The notes beneath the pieces are model-generated. The model did not search any database. It saw nothing but the letters and a program-made list of their open reading frames with translations, and had not been told where the DNA came from. Shown piece by piece: positions 44,472 through 53,913 of a DNA stretch of 64,000 bases (within the stretch, counting starts at the first letter, position 1; every line of letters starts with the position of its first letter). Origin of the DNA: Natronocalculus amylovorans. Lineage in GTDB: Archaea; Halobacteriota; Halobacteria; Halobacteriales; Haloferacaceae. Where the stretch lies: NCBI RefSeq assembly GCF_023638035.1, contig NZ_JAKRVX010000009.1:1-64000 (forward strand). The letters run 5' to 3'. The position numbers and the translations under genes were made by a program.

Positions 44472-44705
44472 TTAGAGGATGAGGGAGATGACGGCGAGCA
44501 CAATGAAGATGATAACGAACCACTTCGCGATCGACATACTAATACCTGCCACGCCGCTCGCACCGACAACACCTGCGATAATCGCCAAGATGAAAAATAC
44601 GATCGCGAGTTGGATGAATCCTCCAGAGAACTGTAATGGCAATAGCTGGAAGAGTTCGAAGCTGAGCGCTGAGCTGTTAGATACTGCGGATTCAATTAGT
44701 GTCAT
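44472..44705 (-). CDS. DUF1328-type small membrane protein
   Basis: 77 aa, two hydrophobic helices: [20 protein letters not shown] and [18 protein letters not shown], with the [12 protein letters not shown] link between them. This matches the YtjA/DUF1328 family of small stress-linked membrane proteins. Standalone gene. Confidence 0.75.
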   Translation of the reverse strand: MTLIESAVSNSSALSFELFQLLPLQFSGGFIQLAIVFFILAIIAGVVGASGVAGISMSIAKWFVIIFIVLAVISLIL

Positions 44706-45094
44706 ACTGAAATAAGTACTCGCAGCTATTTTGTTATACGCTGATTGTTAACATTCGAAGAAGTGCTTCAAAATCGGGCCATATTCACGCGGAAGTAAGC
44801 GTATCTGACGGATGGTTCGAAACATGAAATACCCAGTAATGTATATAAATAGGCACCGTCCCACACTCGCCAGAGACTATCGTGTGCGACCACGGCTATC
44901 GGTTTGTTCGGTCGGAAATCAATAGACGCGGTATATTTTTCGCTCATGTTCGTTAAGAGACATTCAGTCTTTGTGGAACACTCGACGACACACGTGAGTA
45001 ACGGCGATAGGTGATCGAGAGGGAATGGCTCTCTTACTGACGTACTCGACACCGTTGCGTTCGAGACACCGCGCGGGCAGTTCTGAAACCGTTA
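44706..45094. other. Gene-free stretch
   Basis: 389 bases. A 94-codon minus frame exists at 44768-45052 but has no family resemblance. Not called. Confidence 0.3.
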
Positions 45095-46456
45095 TTACTC
45101 TATCCAGACCGTCTTTCGGTTGACAAACTCCTTGATTCCGATTTCGGAGAGTTCACGACCATATCCGGACTCACCGACGCCGCCGAACGGAACCCGCGGA
45201 TCGGACTTGACGAGCTGATTAATGTAGACGCACCCCGCATCGATCTGTTTAGCAACGTGTTCGCCGCGTTCTCTGTCCGCAGTCCAGACGCTAGCGCCCA
45301 GACCGAACTCGGTGTTGTTCGCAAGAGTGATCGCTTCTCTCTCATCGGCGACCTCATAGACTGCTGCGACAGGTCCGAACGTCTCCTCGCTGTCGACCGG
45401 GCACCCGTCGGGAACGTCGGTCAAGATCGTTGGTGGATAGAACGCACCCTCCCGATCGAGCGGCTCCCCTCCAGTGACGAGTGTGGCCCCCGCCTCAATA
45501 CTTGCCTCAACCTGTTCGTGGAGCTCCGTTAGGAGATCAACTCGGGCCTGTGGGCCGACGTCCGTGTTCTCGTCGGTTGGATCGCCGACGACAAGCGACT
45601 CGAAACTGTCGATCAAGGCTTCAATAAATTTGTCGTATATTTCCGTGTGGACGACGAAGCGCTTAGCGGCGATACATGACTGGCCACCATTCTGATTACG
45701 CGCTTGGGTGCCAGTTTCGGCAGCGGATTCGATATCAGCGTCGTCAAGAACGACGAAGGGATCGCTGCCACCGAGTTCGAGGACCGTCTTTTTGATTTTC
45801 TCGCCGGCGGCTGCAGCGACGGCACGCCCAGCTGGGCCGCTCCCTGTCAGGGTCGCGGCACGAATGCGATCGTCAGCAATGATATCGGCGACGAGATCGG
45901 AGGAGACCAGTAGTGACTGGAAGACACCCTCGGGATAGCCAGCCTCACGGAATATGTCTTCGATGGCGATGGCACATCCCGGGACATTCGAGGCGTGCTT
46001 GAGCACGCCAACATTGCCAGCTGTGAGATACGGCGCGGCGAACCGGAAGACCTGCCAGAACGGAAAATTCCATGGCATGACCGCCAGTACCGGGCCGAGC
46101 GGCTGATGAACAGTTTTGACTGTCGTACCTGGTGGGCTAGGGTGATGTCTATCTTCAAGATAGGTGCTTCCGTATTCAGCGTAGTGATCACAGACCCACG
46201 CACACTTCTCGACTTCAGCCCGAGCTTGAGTTATCGGCTTGCCCATCTCAAGTGTTATGATCTCAGCGTACTCATTTTTGTTGTTTCGGAGAACTCTACC
46301 CGCAGTTTCGAGCAGACGCTCGCGCTCGCGTATCGACTGTTTTCGCCACTCCTCGAAGGCCTCACTCGCTCGTTCAAGTGCGCTGTCGACATCGCTCCAT
46401 GTCTGTTCATCGTAGCTATCGAGCTGTTCGCCGGTTGCAGGATTAATTACGTTCAC
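45095..46456 (-). CDS. Aldehyde dehydrogenase (succinate-semialdehyde dehydrogenase type)
   Basis: 453 aa from the GTG at 46456, which starts VNVINPATGEQLDSY like other haloarchaeal members; the longer frame carries 37 non-homologous-looking residues. Key parts: MPWNFPFWQVFRF (catalytic Asn), LELGGSDPFVV (Glu) and GGQSCIAAKRF (Cys). Ends in GYGRELSEIGIKEFVNRKTV. Oxidises a small aldehyde, commonly succinate semialdehyde or glycolaldehyde, with NAD(P). A TATA box about 30 bases upstream supports a leaderless message. Confidence 0.87.
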   Translation of the reverse strand: MNVINPATGEQLDSYDEQTWSDVDSALERASEAFEEWRKQSIRERERLLETAGRVLRNNKNEYAEIITLEMGKPITQARAEVEKCAWVCDHYAEYGSTYLEDRHHPSPPGTTVKTVHQPLGPVLAVMPWNFPFWQVFRFAAPYLTAGNVGVLKHASNVPGCAIAIEDIFREAGYPEGVFQSLLVSSDLVADIIADDRIRAATLTGSGPAGRAVAAAAGEKIKKTVLELGGSDPFVVLDDADIESAAETGTQARNQNGGQSCIAAKRFVVHTEIYDKFIEALIDSFESLVVGDPTDENTDVGPQARVDLLTELHEQVEASIEAGATLVTGGEPLDREGAFYPPTILTDVPDGCPVDSEETFGPVAAVYEVADEREAITLANNTEFGLGASVWTADRERGEHVAKQIDAGCVYINQLVKSDPRVPFGGVGESGYGRELSEIGIKEFVNRKTVWIE

Positions 46457-46483
46457 GAATCCCGTGATACGTGGTATCAAGAT

Positions 46484-46494
46484 ATAGTTATAGA
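46484..46494 (-). promoter_or_regulatory. TATA box of the aldehyde dehydrogenase gene
   Basis: Minus-strand CTATAACTATA about 28-38 bases before the GTG at 46456, the spacing of leaderless haloarchaeal promoters. It is what decides that start codon. Confidence 0.45.
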
Positions 46495-46556
46495 GCGTCG
46501 TGGAAAACCACCACGTGTGTAATAATGTACTAAATCTAAAAGAAACAGCGAGAGTT

Positions 46557-46578
46557 CCACAGGTCACCCAACCTGTGG
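46557..46578. repeat. Hairpin repeat, copy 1
   Basis: CCACAGGT-CACCCA-ACCTGTGG, perfect 8-base arms, followed by TCGTTTAC. A sister hairpin with the same loop core and the same GTGGTCGTTTAC tail lies at 61537-61558. Confidence 0.5.
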
Positions 46579-46678
46579 TCGTTTACCGTTCTATAATGGG
46601 AACGTGAATGGCAGGCTGGAGGACAGTATACTAATATGCAACCACACTTTTATCCGATCCAGCCATCTATGAGAATAG

Positions 46679-47011
46679 ATGGCAGACAACAAACGATCTC
46701 GAGACAAGAAAGCAGACGACAAGGACCGACGACAACGAGAGCGCGAACTAGACGAAGCTCGTCATCGTGCCGATGAAGCAGAACCAATACAAGACAACGC
46801 TACCGAGCAGCTGGGTGACCTTGATGAGGTCCTCGAAGCCCATAGCTATCCCACTACCACGAACGAACTGACTGAACGCTATGGAGACTACGAAGTTGAA
46901 ACTCAGAACGGGTGGAAAACCATCGATGAAGTGCTTGCCTCAACCGGAAACCAAACCTATACGTCCGCTACTGACGTTCGGAAACGAATACTGGGACTCA
47001 TACATCGCTGA
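46679..47011 (+). CDS. DUF5789 family protein (copy 2)
   Basis: 110 aa. Charged N-terminal 45 residues (KKADDKDRRQRERELDEARH), then the DUF5789 core LEAHSYPTTTNELTERYGDY, KTIDEVLAST and SATDVRKRILGLIHR. Paralogous to the gene at 37798. The extended basic/acidic N-terminus is specific to this copy. Function unknown. Confidence 0.75.
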   Translation: MADNKRSRDKKADDKDRRQRERELDEARHRADEAEPIQDNATEQLGDLDEVLEAHSYPTTTNELTERYGDYEVETQNGWKTIDEVLASTGNQTYTSATDVRKRILGLIHR

Positions 47012-47121
47012 GGAATACGATCGACCATGCAAAGACAGCGGTAGACGTTCCAAATCATACCCCGGACTGTTCTGTGCACACCACGATACTGTCAGCGGTG
47101 TTCACTGGCGTGACAGTACAG

Positions 47122-47742
47122 CTATCGACGCAGGGTAGCGGAAATCCGTTGAAAGAGCCCTGATTTCCCCTCTGTCAATCCTCCTTTAAATCGGTCAGAG
47201 ACATCCGCAACTCTGCGAGCGAGGGGCTCTGAAACGGTTCGAAGGAGACTAATGTACCAAGTATATCGGCGATACGAAGCAGTGATGTTCCAAGAGATTC
47301 CAGATCGATTCTCCGATCGCTCCAGTACCGATCGCATCATCCGGACACCAGTTTCGGCGCTATACTCCCGCGCAAGGTAGTGACGATATGGGTGGCGGAT
47401 AGAGGAGTACTCCCAGTGGGCATAGGTCTGAATTCCGGACTCTGCCCGATGAATGGTAACATGTAGTTGGTAATCTGCAAACAGTGATTCACGATACACC
47501 CACGAGCCATCGGAGACGTTTCCGTCGACTCGAACTTTTAACGAGGCGACAACATTCCGTGAGAATCCGAGGGTGGCAAGCAGTTCTTCAGCTTCAGACG
47601 TAGAACACTCGAGCGTGCCAACGTACTCCTCGGGTGGTGTGTCGCTAAGTGCGTACCCACCTATTAAAACATCTAATACACCATGTACCCCCGGAAGAAG
47701 TCGTCTGCGAACGGAATTATATATGTCAGTCGATCGTTCCAT
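47122..47742 (-). CDS. Conserved haloarchaeal-looking protein, function unknown
   Basis: 206 aa, soluble. Starts MERSTDIYNSVRRRLLPGVH and has a middle with many aromatic residues (TYAHWEYSSIRHPYRHYLAR). No catalytic motif or membrane segment. Divergent from the DUF2270 gene, with 171 bases between. Confidence 0.6.
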   Translation of the reverse strand: MERSTDIYNSVRRRLLPGVHGVLDVLIGGYALSDTPPEEYVGTLECSTSEAEELLATLGFSRNVVASLKVRVDGNVSDGSWVYRESLFADYQLHVTIHRAESGIQTYAHWEYSSIRHPYRHYLAREYSAETGVRMMRSVLERSENRSGISWNITASYRRYTWYISLLRTVSEPLARRVADVSDRFKGGLTEGKSGLFQRISATLRR

Positions 47743-47913
47743 TCTTCACAATACGGGCTGAAGCCAGATATTACTGTTCCCGGCCTCACTCCAGAACGGG
47801 ACACTCAGTGCATGCAAATTAAAGACTACAGCACACAGAAAACGGTCCATGTTAGCTGTACATTCCACGATACTGTCGTACCTACTTATCGAACAAGAAG
47901 ACGTCTCTTTATT

Positions 47914-48633
47914 ATGGGCGATTCGGAGAGTGATGAGTTTGACCCCACAACGCCAGACCAACGAGAGATCGGTGGCGAAATGGTCAACGACAGTGGAGGG
48001 CTTGGCTCAGTGATGGCCCACGCGTACCGTGGGGAGATCGATCGAGTGAGTACGTGGCGCCAGCGCCTGGACCAGACGACGACATGGGCGGTCACTGTAC
48101 TGGCTGCGATCTTGACGTGGGCATTTTCGAGCCCCGATAACCCCCACTACATCTTGCTGGTCGGAATCGTCGTTGTCACCGTCTTTCTGGGTATCGAAGC
48201 GCGGCGCTATCGAGACTACGATGTCTTTCGCTCGCGAGTTCGACTTCTCCAGGAGAACCTGTTTGCGAACGCTCTCGATCCTTCGGAGGGTGTTGAAAAC
48301 AACGCGTGGCGGGTTGAATTGAGTGAGGACTATCGTAGACCGATGTTAAAAGTCTCGTTCGCCGAAGCGCTCGCAAACCGGCTAAAACGTGTATACCTCG
48401 CGTTGCTTGGTGTGTTACTCGCTGCGTGGGTCTTCCGTATTTCAGCATTCGAATCGCAACAAAACTGGCTGACGACGGCTGAAATCGCTCGTATTCCAGG
48501 TATTGTCGTGATCGCAGTCATTGGGATATTTTATATTGTACTGTTGAGCGTTGCCTTCTGGCCCCGAAAGCGCCAGGCTAAGGGCGAATTTCACGAAGGT
48601 GACCCCGAAGAGTGGAAAGAGACAACAAAGTGA
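47914..48633 (+). CDS. DUF2270 membrane protein
   Basis: 239 aa from the ATG at 47914 (an upstream in-frame extension reaches 47683 but is not protein-like). Four hydrophobic helices: TWAVTVLAAILTWAF, YILLVGIVVVTVFLGIEA, VYLALLGVLLAAWVF and IPGIVVIAVIGIFYIVLLSV. Middle RRYRDYDVFRSRVRLLQENL is the DUF2270 signature. Integral membrane protein of unknown role, common in haloarchaea and some bacteria. Confidence 0.82.
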   Translation: MGDSESDEFDPTTPDQREIGGEMVNDSGGLGSVMAHAYRGEIDRVSTWRQRLDQTTTWAVTVLAAILTWAFSSPDNPHYILLVGIVVVTVFLGIEARRYRDYDVFRSRVRLLQENLFANALDPSEGVENNAWRVELSEDYRRPMLKVSFAEALANRLKRVYLALLGVLLAAWVFRISAFESQQNWLTTAEIARIPGIVVIAVIGIFYIVLLSVAFWPRKRQAKGEFHEGDPEEWKETTK

Positions 48634-48775
48634 GATTCTCTTATCATTTAAGCATGAAATTGTAGTTTTGAATGTTCTATAATTTGTTGTTATTATCCGA
48701 TCGCGTGCTGGATAATCAGTCATATATCAGTCTGAGAGGCAGAAATTTAACATCAGTGGAATATATCTCTTTGAC

Positions 48776-49159
48776 GTGGCGAAAAAGTTGAAAGGTGGAA
48801 TTAATCTATTTGATGTGACCATCCGAAGTCCGAGAGAGCCAGCAGTGATGGCTGTCAGTGGCGTCTACGACGGCAAGACAGGCAGCGGACCTGCGGTATC
48901 TCGCTTGCGGAAGGCATATCCAGATCGTAAATGGGTTGGTGCGTACATCGTCGCCAATCCAACTGCAATTAATCAGCTCCCAGTGGGAACGGACTATGCA
49001 AGCGTCGATGAGCAGGAGCTAATCGCATCTGAACCGATCGTACTAAACGTGATGTCAGAGCACTCAAACGCCAATGGGCATACGTGGACCAAATATCAAA
49101 ATCAGCTGAGAGGGTCCAAGAGACATTGCGTAAATAAAAACATGGAGAAGATACTATGA
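48776..49159 (+). CDS. Hypothetical protein co-translated with glutamate-cysteine ligase
   Basis: 127 aa with a GTG start at 48776; a TATA-like AATTTAACA lies about 27 bases upstream. Soluble, slightly basic at both ends. Segments AVMAVSGVYDGKTGSGPAVS and RKWVGAYIVANPTAINQLP are compact and strand-like; I do not recognise the fold. The stop overlaps the gshA start by 4 bases, which suggests a role in thiol metabolism or in controlling GshA, but there is no direct evidence. Confidence 0.55.
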   Translation: MAKKLKGGINLFDVTIRSPREPAVMAVSGVYDGKTGSGPAVSRLRKAYPDRKWVGAYIVANPTAINQLPVGTDYASVDEQELIASEPIVLNVMSEHSNANGHTWTKYQNQLRGSKRHCVNKNMEKIL

Positions 49160-50259
49160 ACCACTCAAAAGAAGATAATAAATTAATGCAGAGAGCTATC
49201 GAAGTCGAGTACTGGGTTGTCGATCAGGATGGCGCACTCACCACACCCGACACACTTACCGAGTATTCAGAGTACGTAGAAGAAGAGTTTGTGTATCCGC
49301 AAGTTGAACTCAAAACCCCTCCATGTGAGACGTATTCAGAACTTAAATCCACGTTCATCAACCAACTATATGAGTTACTCTCCAAGGCTGATGAACTCGA
49401 TAAAACGCTCGTTCCGCTTGGAACCCCAATCAACAGTCGATCAATTGAAATTCGCCCCAGCGATCGAACTCGGATACAACAACGTATGCTTGGAGATAAT
49501 TTTGACTACGCAAAACACTGTGCTGGGACCCATCTACATTTTGAACAGCAAAACGTCACAGACCAACTCAACGTGCTCGCAAGCCTTGACCCAGCATTAG
49601 GCCTACTAAATTCCTCTCCATACTTCCAAGGGAATCGAATTGCAAACGGTGCTCGTACCTATATTTATCGTAATAAATGCTATGAGTACTTTCCGCTGCA
49701 CGGTCAGCTTTGGGAGTATGTCAACACCGTCGGACAGTGGGAGAGGCAACTTGATCGGCTTTTTGAGTCATTTAAAAAGGAATCCATGAAAAGGGGGATC
49801 GATGAAGAGACGATAGATGCCAGTTTTTCCCCAATTGATGTTGTTTGGACACCAATTAGGTTACGTGACGAGATGCCGACCATCGAGTGGCGATCGGCCG
49901 ATACATCGCTTCCAAGCCAAATCCTCCGCCTAGCCAAGGATGTTGGTGCCATTATGTGGCAGGTCAATCACACAGAAGTTCGAATCGAGGGTAACCGCGG
50001 TGAAGTAACAGATGATAGAATCACGATTCCTGAATTTGATGCTGTACTAGACTATGTTGAGAGTGCGATACACGACGGGGTGGAATCACCGGATCTAACA
50101 GATTACCTCAAGCGAATGGGATTCAACGTTCAAGAGTACGAACCACTAACACAGAAAATCGACGGTCGAGAGTACATCGATCGGAATGAGGCCCGTGAAA
50201 TACGTCTTCAATATGGGGAGCTACTGAAGCGAGATGTAGATCAACTGGTTCAAAACTGA
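49156..50259 (+). CDS. gshA: Glutamate-cysteine ligase (haloarchaeal GshA)
   Basis: 367 aa. GCS2-type motifs: RAIEVEYWVVDQDG, FVYPQVELKTPPCETYSEL, GTHLHFEQQN, VDVVWTPIRLRDEMPTIEWR-like core with TIEWRSADTSL, and the QVNHTEVRI region. Joins glutamate and cysteine with ATP to give gamma-glutamylcysteine, the main low-molecular thiol of haloarchaea. No glutathione synthetase is nearby, as expected, because these organisms stop at the dipeptide. Co-transcribed with the small gene at 48776. Confidence 0.85.
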   Translation: MNHSKEDNKLMQRAIEVEYWVVDQDGALTTPDTLTEYSEYVEEEFVYPQVELKTPPCETYSELKSTFINQLYELLSKADELDKTLVPLGTPINSRSIEIRPSDRTRIQQRMLGDNFDYAKHCAGTHLHFEQQNVTDQLNVLASLDPALGLLNSSPYFQGNRIANGARTYIYRNKCYEYFPLHGQLWEYVNTVGQWERQLDRLFESFKKESMKRGIDEETIDASFSPIDVVWTPIRLRDEMPTIEWRSADTSLPSQILRLAKDVGAIMWQVNHTEVRIEGNRGEVTDDRITIPEFDAVLDYVESAIHDGVESPDLTDYLKRMGFNVQEYEPLTQKIDGREYIDRNEAREIRLQYGELLKRDVDQLVQN

Positions 50260-50343
50260 GGGCATTTGAACTGATCCCTCAGTATTGATACTACCTTCGT
50301 ACTTTGCAAGGGGATTTATATTTATGTGTGTGGATTGTAGCGT

Positions 50344-50583
50344 GTGAGCAACTCACAAGAAAGTTCGGCAGGAGGAATAGCACAAGAAATTAATGAGAGC
50401 GGGCTTGACCCGGCTGCGCTAGCCTCAATTGGGTCAGTTGCTTTAGCCCTGTACTACTACTATGTGCGTGGCGAGGAGCAGCGGGGACAGTTTGTCGGCC
50501 TATGGCCAGTGACAATTATCGGAATGGCTACGTATCTCAAACTGGAGCAGGTGAGACGGAAACTAGAAGAAAATGGCAACTGA
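50344..50583 (+). CDS. Small membrane protein
   Basis: 79 aa, GTG start. TATA TTTATATTTA at 50315-50324 is about 25 bases upstream, so the message is leaderless. One hydrophobic segment PAALASIGSVALALYYYYV and a second weaker one at GLWPVTIIGMATYL. Function unknown. Confidence 0.55.
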   Translation: MSNSQESSAGGIAQEINESGLDPAALASIGSVALALYYYYVRGEEQRGQFVGLWPVTIIGMATYLKLEQVRRKLEENGN

Positions 50584-51247
50584 TCGGAATGGCCTCGTAT
50601 CGGTTATCAACGACACTCGACAGGGTGTTCACTCAGAGAGACTCAGAAGTCCTTCTATTATGTGATCAACGATTAGCAAGTAAATGATCAACAAATACAT
50701 AGCGTTGCCGACTGCGTTGTTGGTCGGTTTATAAATTCTCCATCAAAATCCACGGTGAGTTAAATTCGATATTTGACACAATACACTTTGTATCAAAATA
50801 CATTCGTGTCCCCGAATTGCTCGGATACGGTGATATTAATCTGGCGGCAACATTACTTATCACCTTGTTAAAAAGCAAATCATTTCATAGCCCACAAACG
50901 CGATATACTGTTTTGAAGGCTGTTGAGTCCTGTTCAGATCCTGTAAGTGGCGGGAAATATCGACTAAGAGTACATTAAAAATGGTTTCATACATACAGAA
51001 ATGCAGCTACCGTTTCTATCATTTGTAGGTGATAAGTCGGTGAGACAACTCAATTGTGTTGGATTGTTAATACAATATTATAGCTACTGGTACCCAAATT
51101 AATTACTCAGCGCGTGGTTCTTAACAAAACTACCATTTCAAGCAATTTTAACAACAATTTGTATTACATTTTGATATTGTTGCCAACATCCATCTACAGG
51201 ACAGGTGTCCACCGTCCGAACGTGATTGACCCTCAATCACGTCTGAT
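50584..51247. other. Gene-free AT-rich stretch
   Basis: 664 bases with no convincing frame. No structured RNA or repeat recognised by eye. Confidence 0.35.
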
Positions 51248-52279
51248 TCAGACAGATTTAGACCCTTCCATCTCACCGGGAAGGTTGAGTTCTGCAACGA
51301 GCCGAGCAGTGATGACCTGCTCGACCATACTGAGTAGCTGTTCGTCATTAGAAGTGTAATCGGCAAAGATACCCAGCGTGATTTCACCACCTGCTGAATC
51401 GTGATGACCACCGCCGCTTCCAACATCTTTGAACGCTTCATGCAGGATATCCCCAGCGTGAACTCGTGGATCGGGCGATCGAGCACAGATGTGAATCGAG
51501 TCGTCAACGAGTCCGAAGACGATCGCTGTTTCAACGCCCTCTAATCGGACAAGATAATCGACAGCCTGCGGAAGCGAATCTCGCTCAGTTGTCCGGCCAA
51601 CATGAGAAATAAGAACCGACCCACTCGTCCACCGATTATTTATTGCAGTTGAGATTGCATCAATAGTTCCACCGGTGACCGATGGGCTTGATATTTGTCG
51701 GACCATATCCTGATCTGCGTGGTCGTGAAGGTATCCTGCTGCATCATACTCTGCAGAGGTCGCCCCACGGAGAAAATCAAGGGTATCCGAACGAATAGCA
51801 AACAGGAGCGCTGTTGCAAGTTCCGCATCGATATCAATATCTAGAACACGAACGTATTCCGTCAAAATTGTCGCTGCAGCTCCAACTTCAATACGGTGAT
51901 CAACGAACCGGGCATTAATATCTTCAGCAGGGTGATGATCGATTACGATATCTACTGGGGTATCTGGGGGAACCTGATTGTTCCTGCCAGGAACCGAATG
52001 ATCAACAAAGGCCAGTAACGACCCTGGTTGCAGGTCTGTAACCATTGTCACTTCGAACGGTTTGAGATCGATATCAAGAAGATTGACAAAGGTTCGGTTT
52101 TGCTGGTGAGAAATATCGCCACTGTAATAAATATGGTGTTCATCGATGTCAGCGGCAGCCGAAATTCGGCCTAAGGCGAGCGCACTTGCAAGACAGTCTG
52201 GATCGGGATTGTTGTGACAGACGATATTTATTTCACTGTTTTCACCGAGCAGTTCTAAGAGTTGATGTGGGCGACTCAT
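51248..52279 (-). CDS. DHH/DHHA1 phosphoesterase (NrnA/RecJ-like family)
   Basis: 343 aa from the Met at 52279. Motifs in order: NNPDPDCLASALAL (motif I), FVDHSVPG, DIVIDHHPAED (the DHH motif) and the C-terminal DHHA1 site GSGGGHHDSAGG. Such Mn-dependent enzymes cleave oligoribonucleotides, pAp or cyclic dinucleotide products. Length and order match the NrnA-like branch. Standalone gene. Confidence 0.85.
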   Translation of the reverse strand: MSRPHQLLELLGENSEINIVCHNNPDPDCLASALALGRISAAADIDEHHIYYSGDISHQQNRTFVNLLDIDLKPFEVTMVTDLQPGSLLAFVDHSVPGRNNQVPPDTPVDIVIDHHPAEDINARFVDHRIEVGAAATILTEYVRVLDIDIDAELATALLFAIRSDTLDFLRGATSAEYDAAGYLHDHADQDMVRQISSPSVTGGTIDAISTAINNRWTSGSVLISHVGRTTERDSLPQAVDYLVRLEGVETAIVFGLVDDSIHICARSPDPRVHAGDILHEAFKDVGSGGGHHDSAGGEITLGIFADYTSNDEQLLSMVEQVITARLVAELNLPGEMEGSKSV

Positions 52280-52318
52280 ATTCTCCAACTACGACCGTTA
52301 TATAATTAGCAATACAGG

Positions 52319-53742
52319 GTCAACAGCCTCGGGGTCAAGCCCCGAGGCTTGTCAGTGAACTCCGGTTCTACCCCTCGATATGAGGGGAGGCGTTGAAATC
52401 GCCATTCACGTTCAACGTTCCTGACTTCAGGGCCAGTTGACTGCTGGCCCATCCATCGCGAGACTTCTGCCCGCGATGGATATACGCACAGTATCGGTTT
52501 GCGACGTTCTTCGCGGCGTTGTAATCCGCGTTCACCTCATATTCACACTTCAGACACTCGAATTCCTTATCCGAGCGATTATCTTCATGTACGAACCCAC
52601 AATGGGAGCATCGCTGGCTGGTGTAAGCAGGATTCACAGTATCCACAAACAGGTCTGTGTCCTCGACTTTGTACGTCACCAGTTCGATAAACTTGGCAAC
52701 CGCCCATTGTTGGAACTTCGCCCCGTTCGAGATGCGCTTGCGGATGTGCTTCAGGTTCTCAAAAATTATCCCGTTAACGCCGTTGCGCTCGGCCTCGGCG
52801 ATTAGCTCGTTCGCTCGGTTATGAAGCCAATCCAGTGACCACTCCGAGAACCGATCCCCGATTGACTGAATCGTGAGATGCGCCGAGCGCGTGCCGACTT
52901 GCTGAAGCCGTCCGCGACGCTTCTCGAACTCATTGCGGCGGTGCGTGAGGTGATCTGCGGAGCCGATAAACGCTCCTGTCGAGGTGACTGCGAACGCACC
53001 GTTCACGTTTAGGTCAACGCCGAGAACCACTCCGTTCTCGGGGCCGTCATCATCGTGTTCGACTTCTTGGATTTCACAGTCATCCTCGCCACCGACGTAC
53101 TTCGCGGTGACGTGGAGGTAGAACTCATCGGCAATCTCGTCATATTGCAACGTGGCGTGAGAGGCGTCCCACTCGTCGGGATCATAGTACCTTCCGAACG
53201 GAGTATCTTCGCGCTCGGATTTTGGCGGGATGACGTACTCGGCGTCGATCCGCCCATCTACCGTCGAGAGTGTGGCGTGATCGTCGCTGAACGTCGCAGA
53301 CCGCTTATCATACACCACACTCCATGACTGGAAGTGTGGTTGGCTGGTCTTCTTACCGTTCTTGAGCCGGTTAACGCCGTGCGTCACCGCTCCAATGGCA
53401 CGCCGGATTCCTTTCTGGACAAGATTTGCGGTGAGATCTGTTTCCTCTTTTAACTCGCCGTAGAGGGCTTTCTCCGCTTTGTTTTTGCTCGTGATGCAGT
53501 ATTCATCACGTCGCCACGCCCAGTCGCTCGTCCGGTTTGCACAGGCGAGGAACTGGTCTTTCGTCTGATGGAGAGCGTCAGCGTCATCACTCGACACATC
53601 GAGTTTGATGATGACGGTGCGACGCGGCGGGTTCTCCATCGCTACTTCACATTGCTCAGGCTTGTCTTATAAATGTAGGTGAACGTGCAGCACTCATGTC
53701 GGCTTCCTCCACGGGGTCAAGCCCCGTGGCATCCGCCTTGTA
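52319..53742 (-). mobile_element. IS1341-type tnpB-only element B
   Basis: About 1.4 kb, tnpB only. Right end hairpin GCCTCGGGG-TCAAG-CCCCGAGGC is identical to that of element A. Left end hairpin CCACGGGG-TCAAG-CCCCGTGG is followed by ATCCGCCTTGTA, as in element A. The identical ends with diverged tnpB genes show two separate members of one element family. Confidence 0.75.
52368..53639 (-). CDS. tnpB: RNA-guided endonuclease TnpB (IS1341 type), copy B
   Basis: 423 aa, intact. RuvC residues: GVDLNVNGAFAV (Asp), GIIFENLKHIRKR (Glu) and NADYNAAKN (Asp). Zn ribbon CSHCGFVHEDNRS with FECLKCEYE. N-terminal SSDDADALHQTKDQFLACAN. It differs from copy A at many positions, mainly in the N-terminal half and the linker around the ribbon. 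Ends of the element suggest the guide RNA is made from its low-coordinate end. Confidence 0.9.
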   Translation of the reverse strand: MENPPRRTVIIKLDVSSDDADALHQTKDQFLACANRTSDWAWRRDEYCITSKNKAEKALYGELKEETDLTANLVQKGIRRAIGAVTHGVNRLKNGKKTSQPHFQSWSVVYDKRSATFSDDHATLSTVDGRIDAEYVIPPKSEREDTPFGRYYDPDEWDASHATLQYDEIADEFYLHVTAKYVGGEDDCEIQEVEHDDDGPENGVVLGVDLNVNGAFAVTSTGAFIGSADHLTHRRNEFEKRRGRLQQVGTRSAHLTIQSIGDRFSEWSLDWLHNRANELIAEAERNGVNGIIFENLKHIRKRISNGAKFQQWAVAKFIELVTYKVEDTDLFVDTVNPAYTSQRCSHCGFVHEDNRSDKEFECLKCEYEVNADYNAAKNVANRYCAYIHRGQKSRDGWASSQLALKSGTLNVNGDFNASPHIEG

Positions 53743-53913
53743 TCTATGTGAACTGAATCCCCTGTTACCCTGTCATAGCCTACTCGACCGCGATATTCCT
53801 CACCAGATCGTTGCCGTCCACATTGTCCATCTTGAATAATTAATAAGTTCTATTTTCTCCACGTTTGTTTGAGGCGATCGATAACCGTGGAAAACATTAG
53901 TGTAAGTTATCAG

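Noticed and set aside
44768-45052. 94-codon minus frame upstream of the aldehyde dehydrogenase end
   Set aside because: No recognisable motif, start context or conservation cue.
45095-46567. Extended N-terminus of the aldehyde dehydrogenase
   Set aside because: The first 37 residues do not look like the family, and a TATA box sits at the right distance from the internal GTG at 46456.
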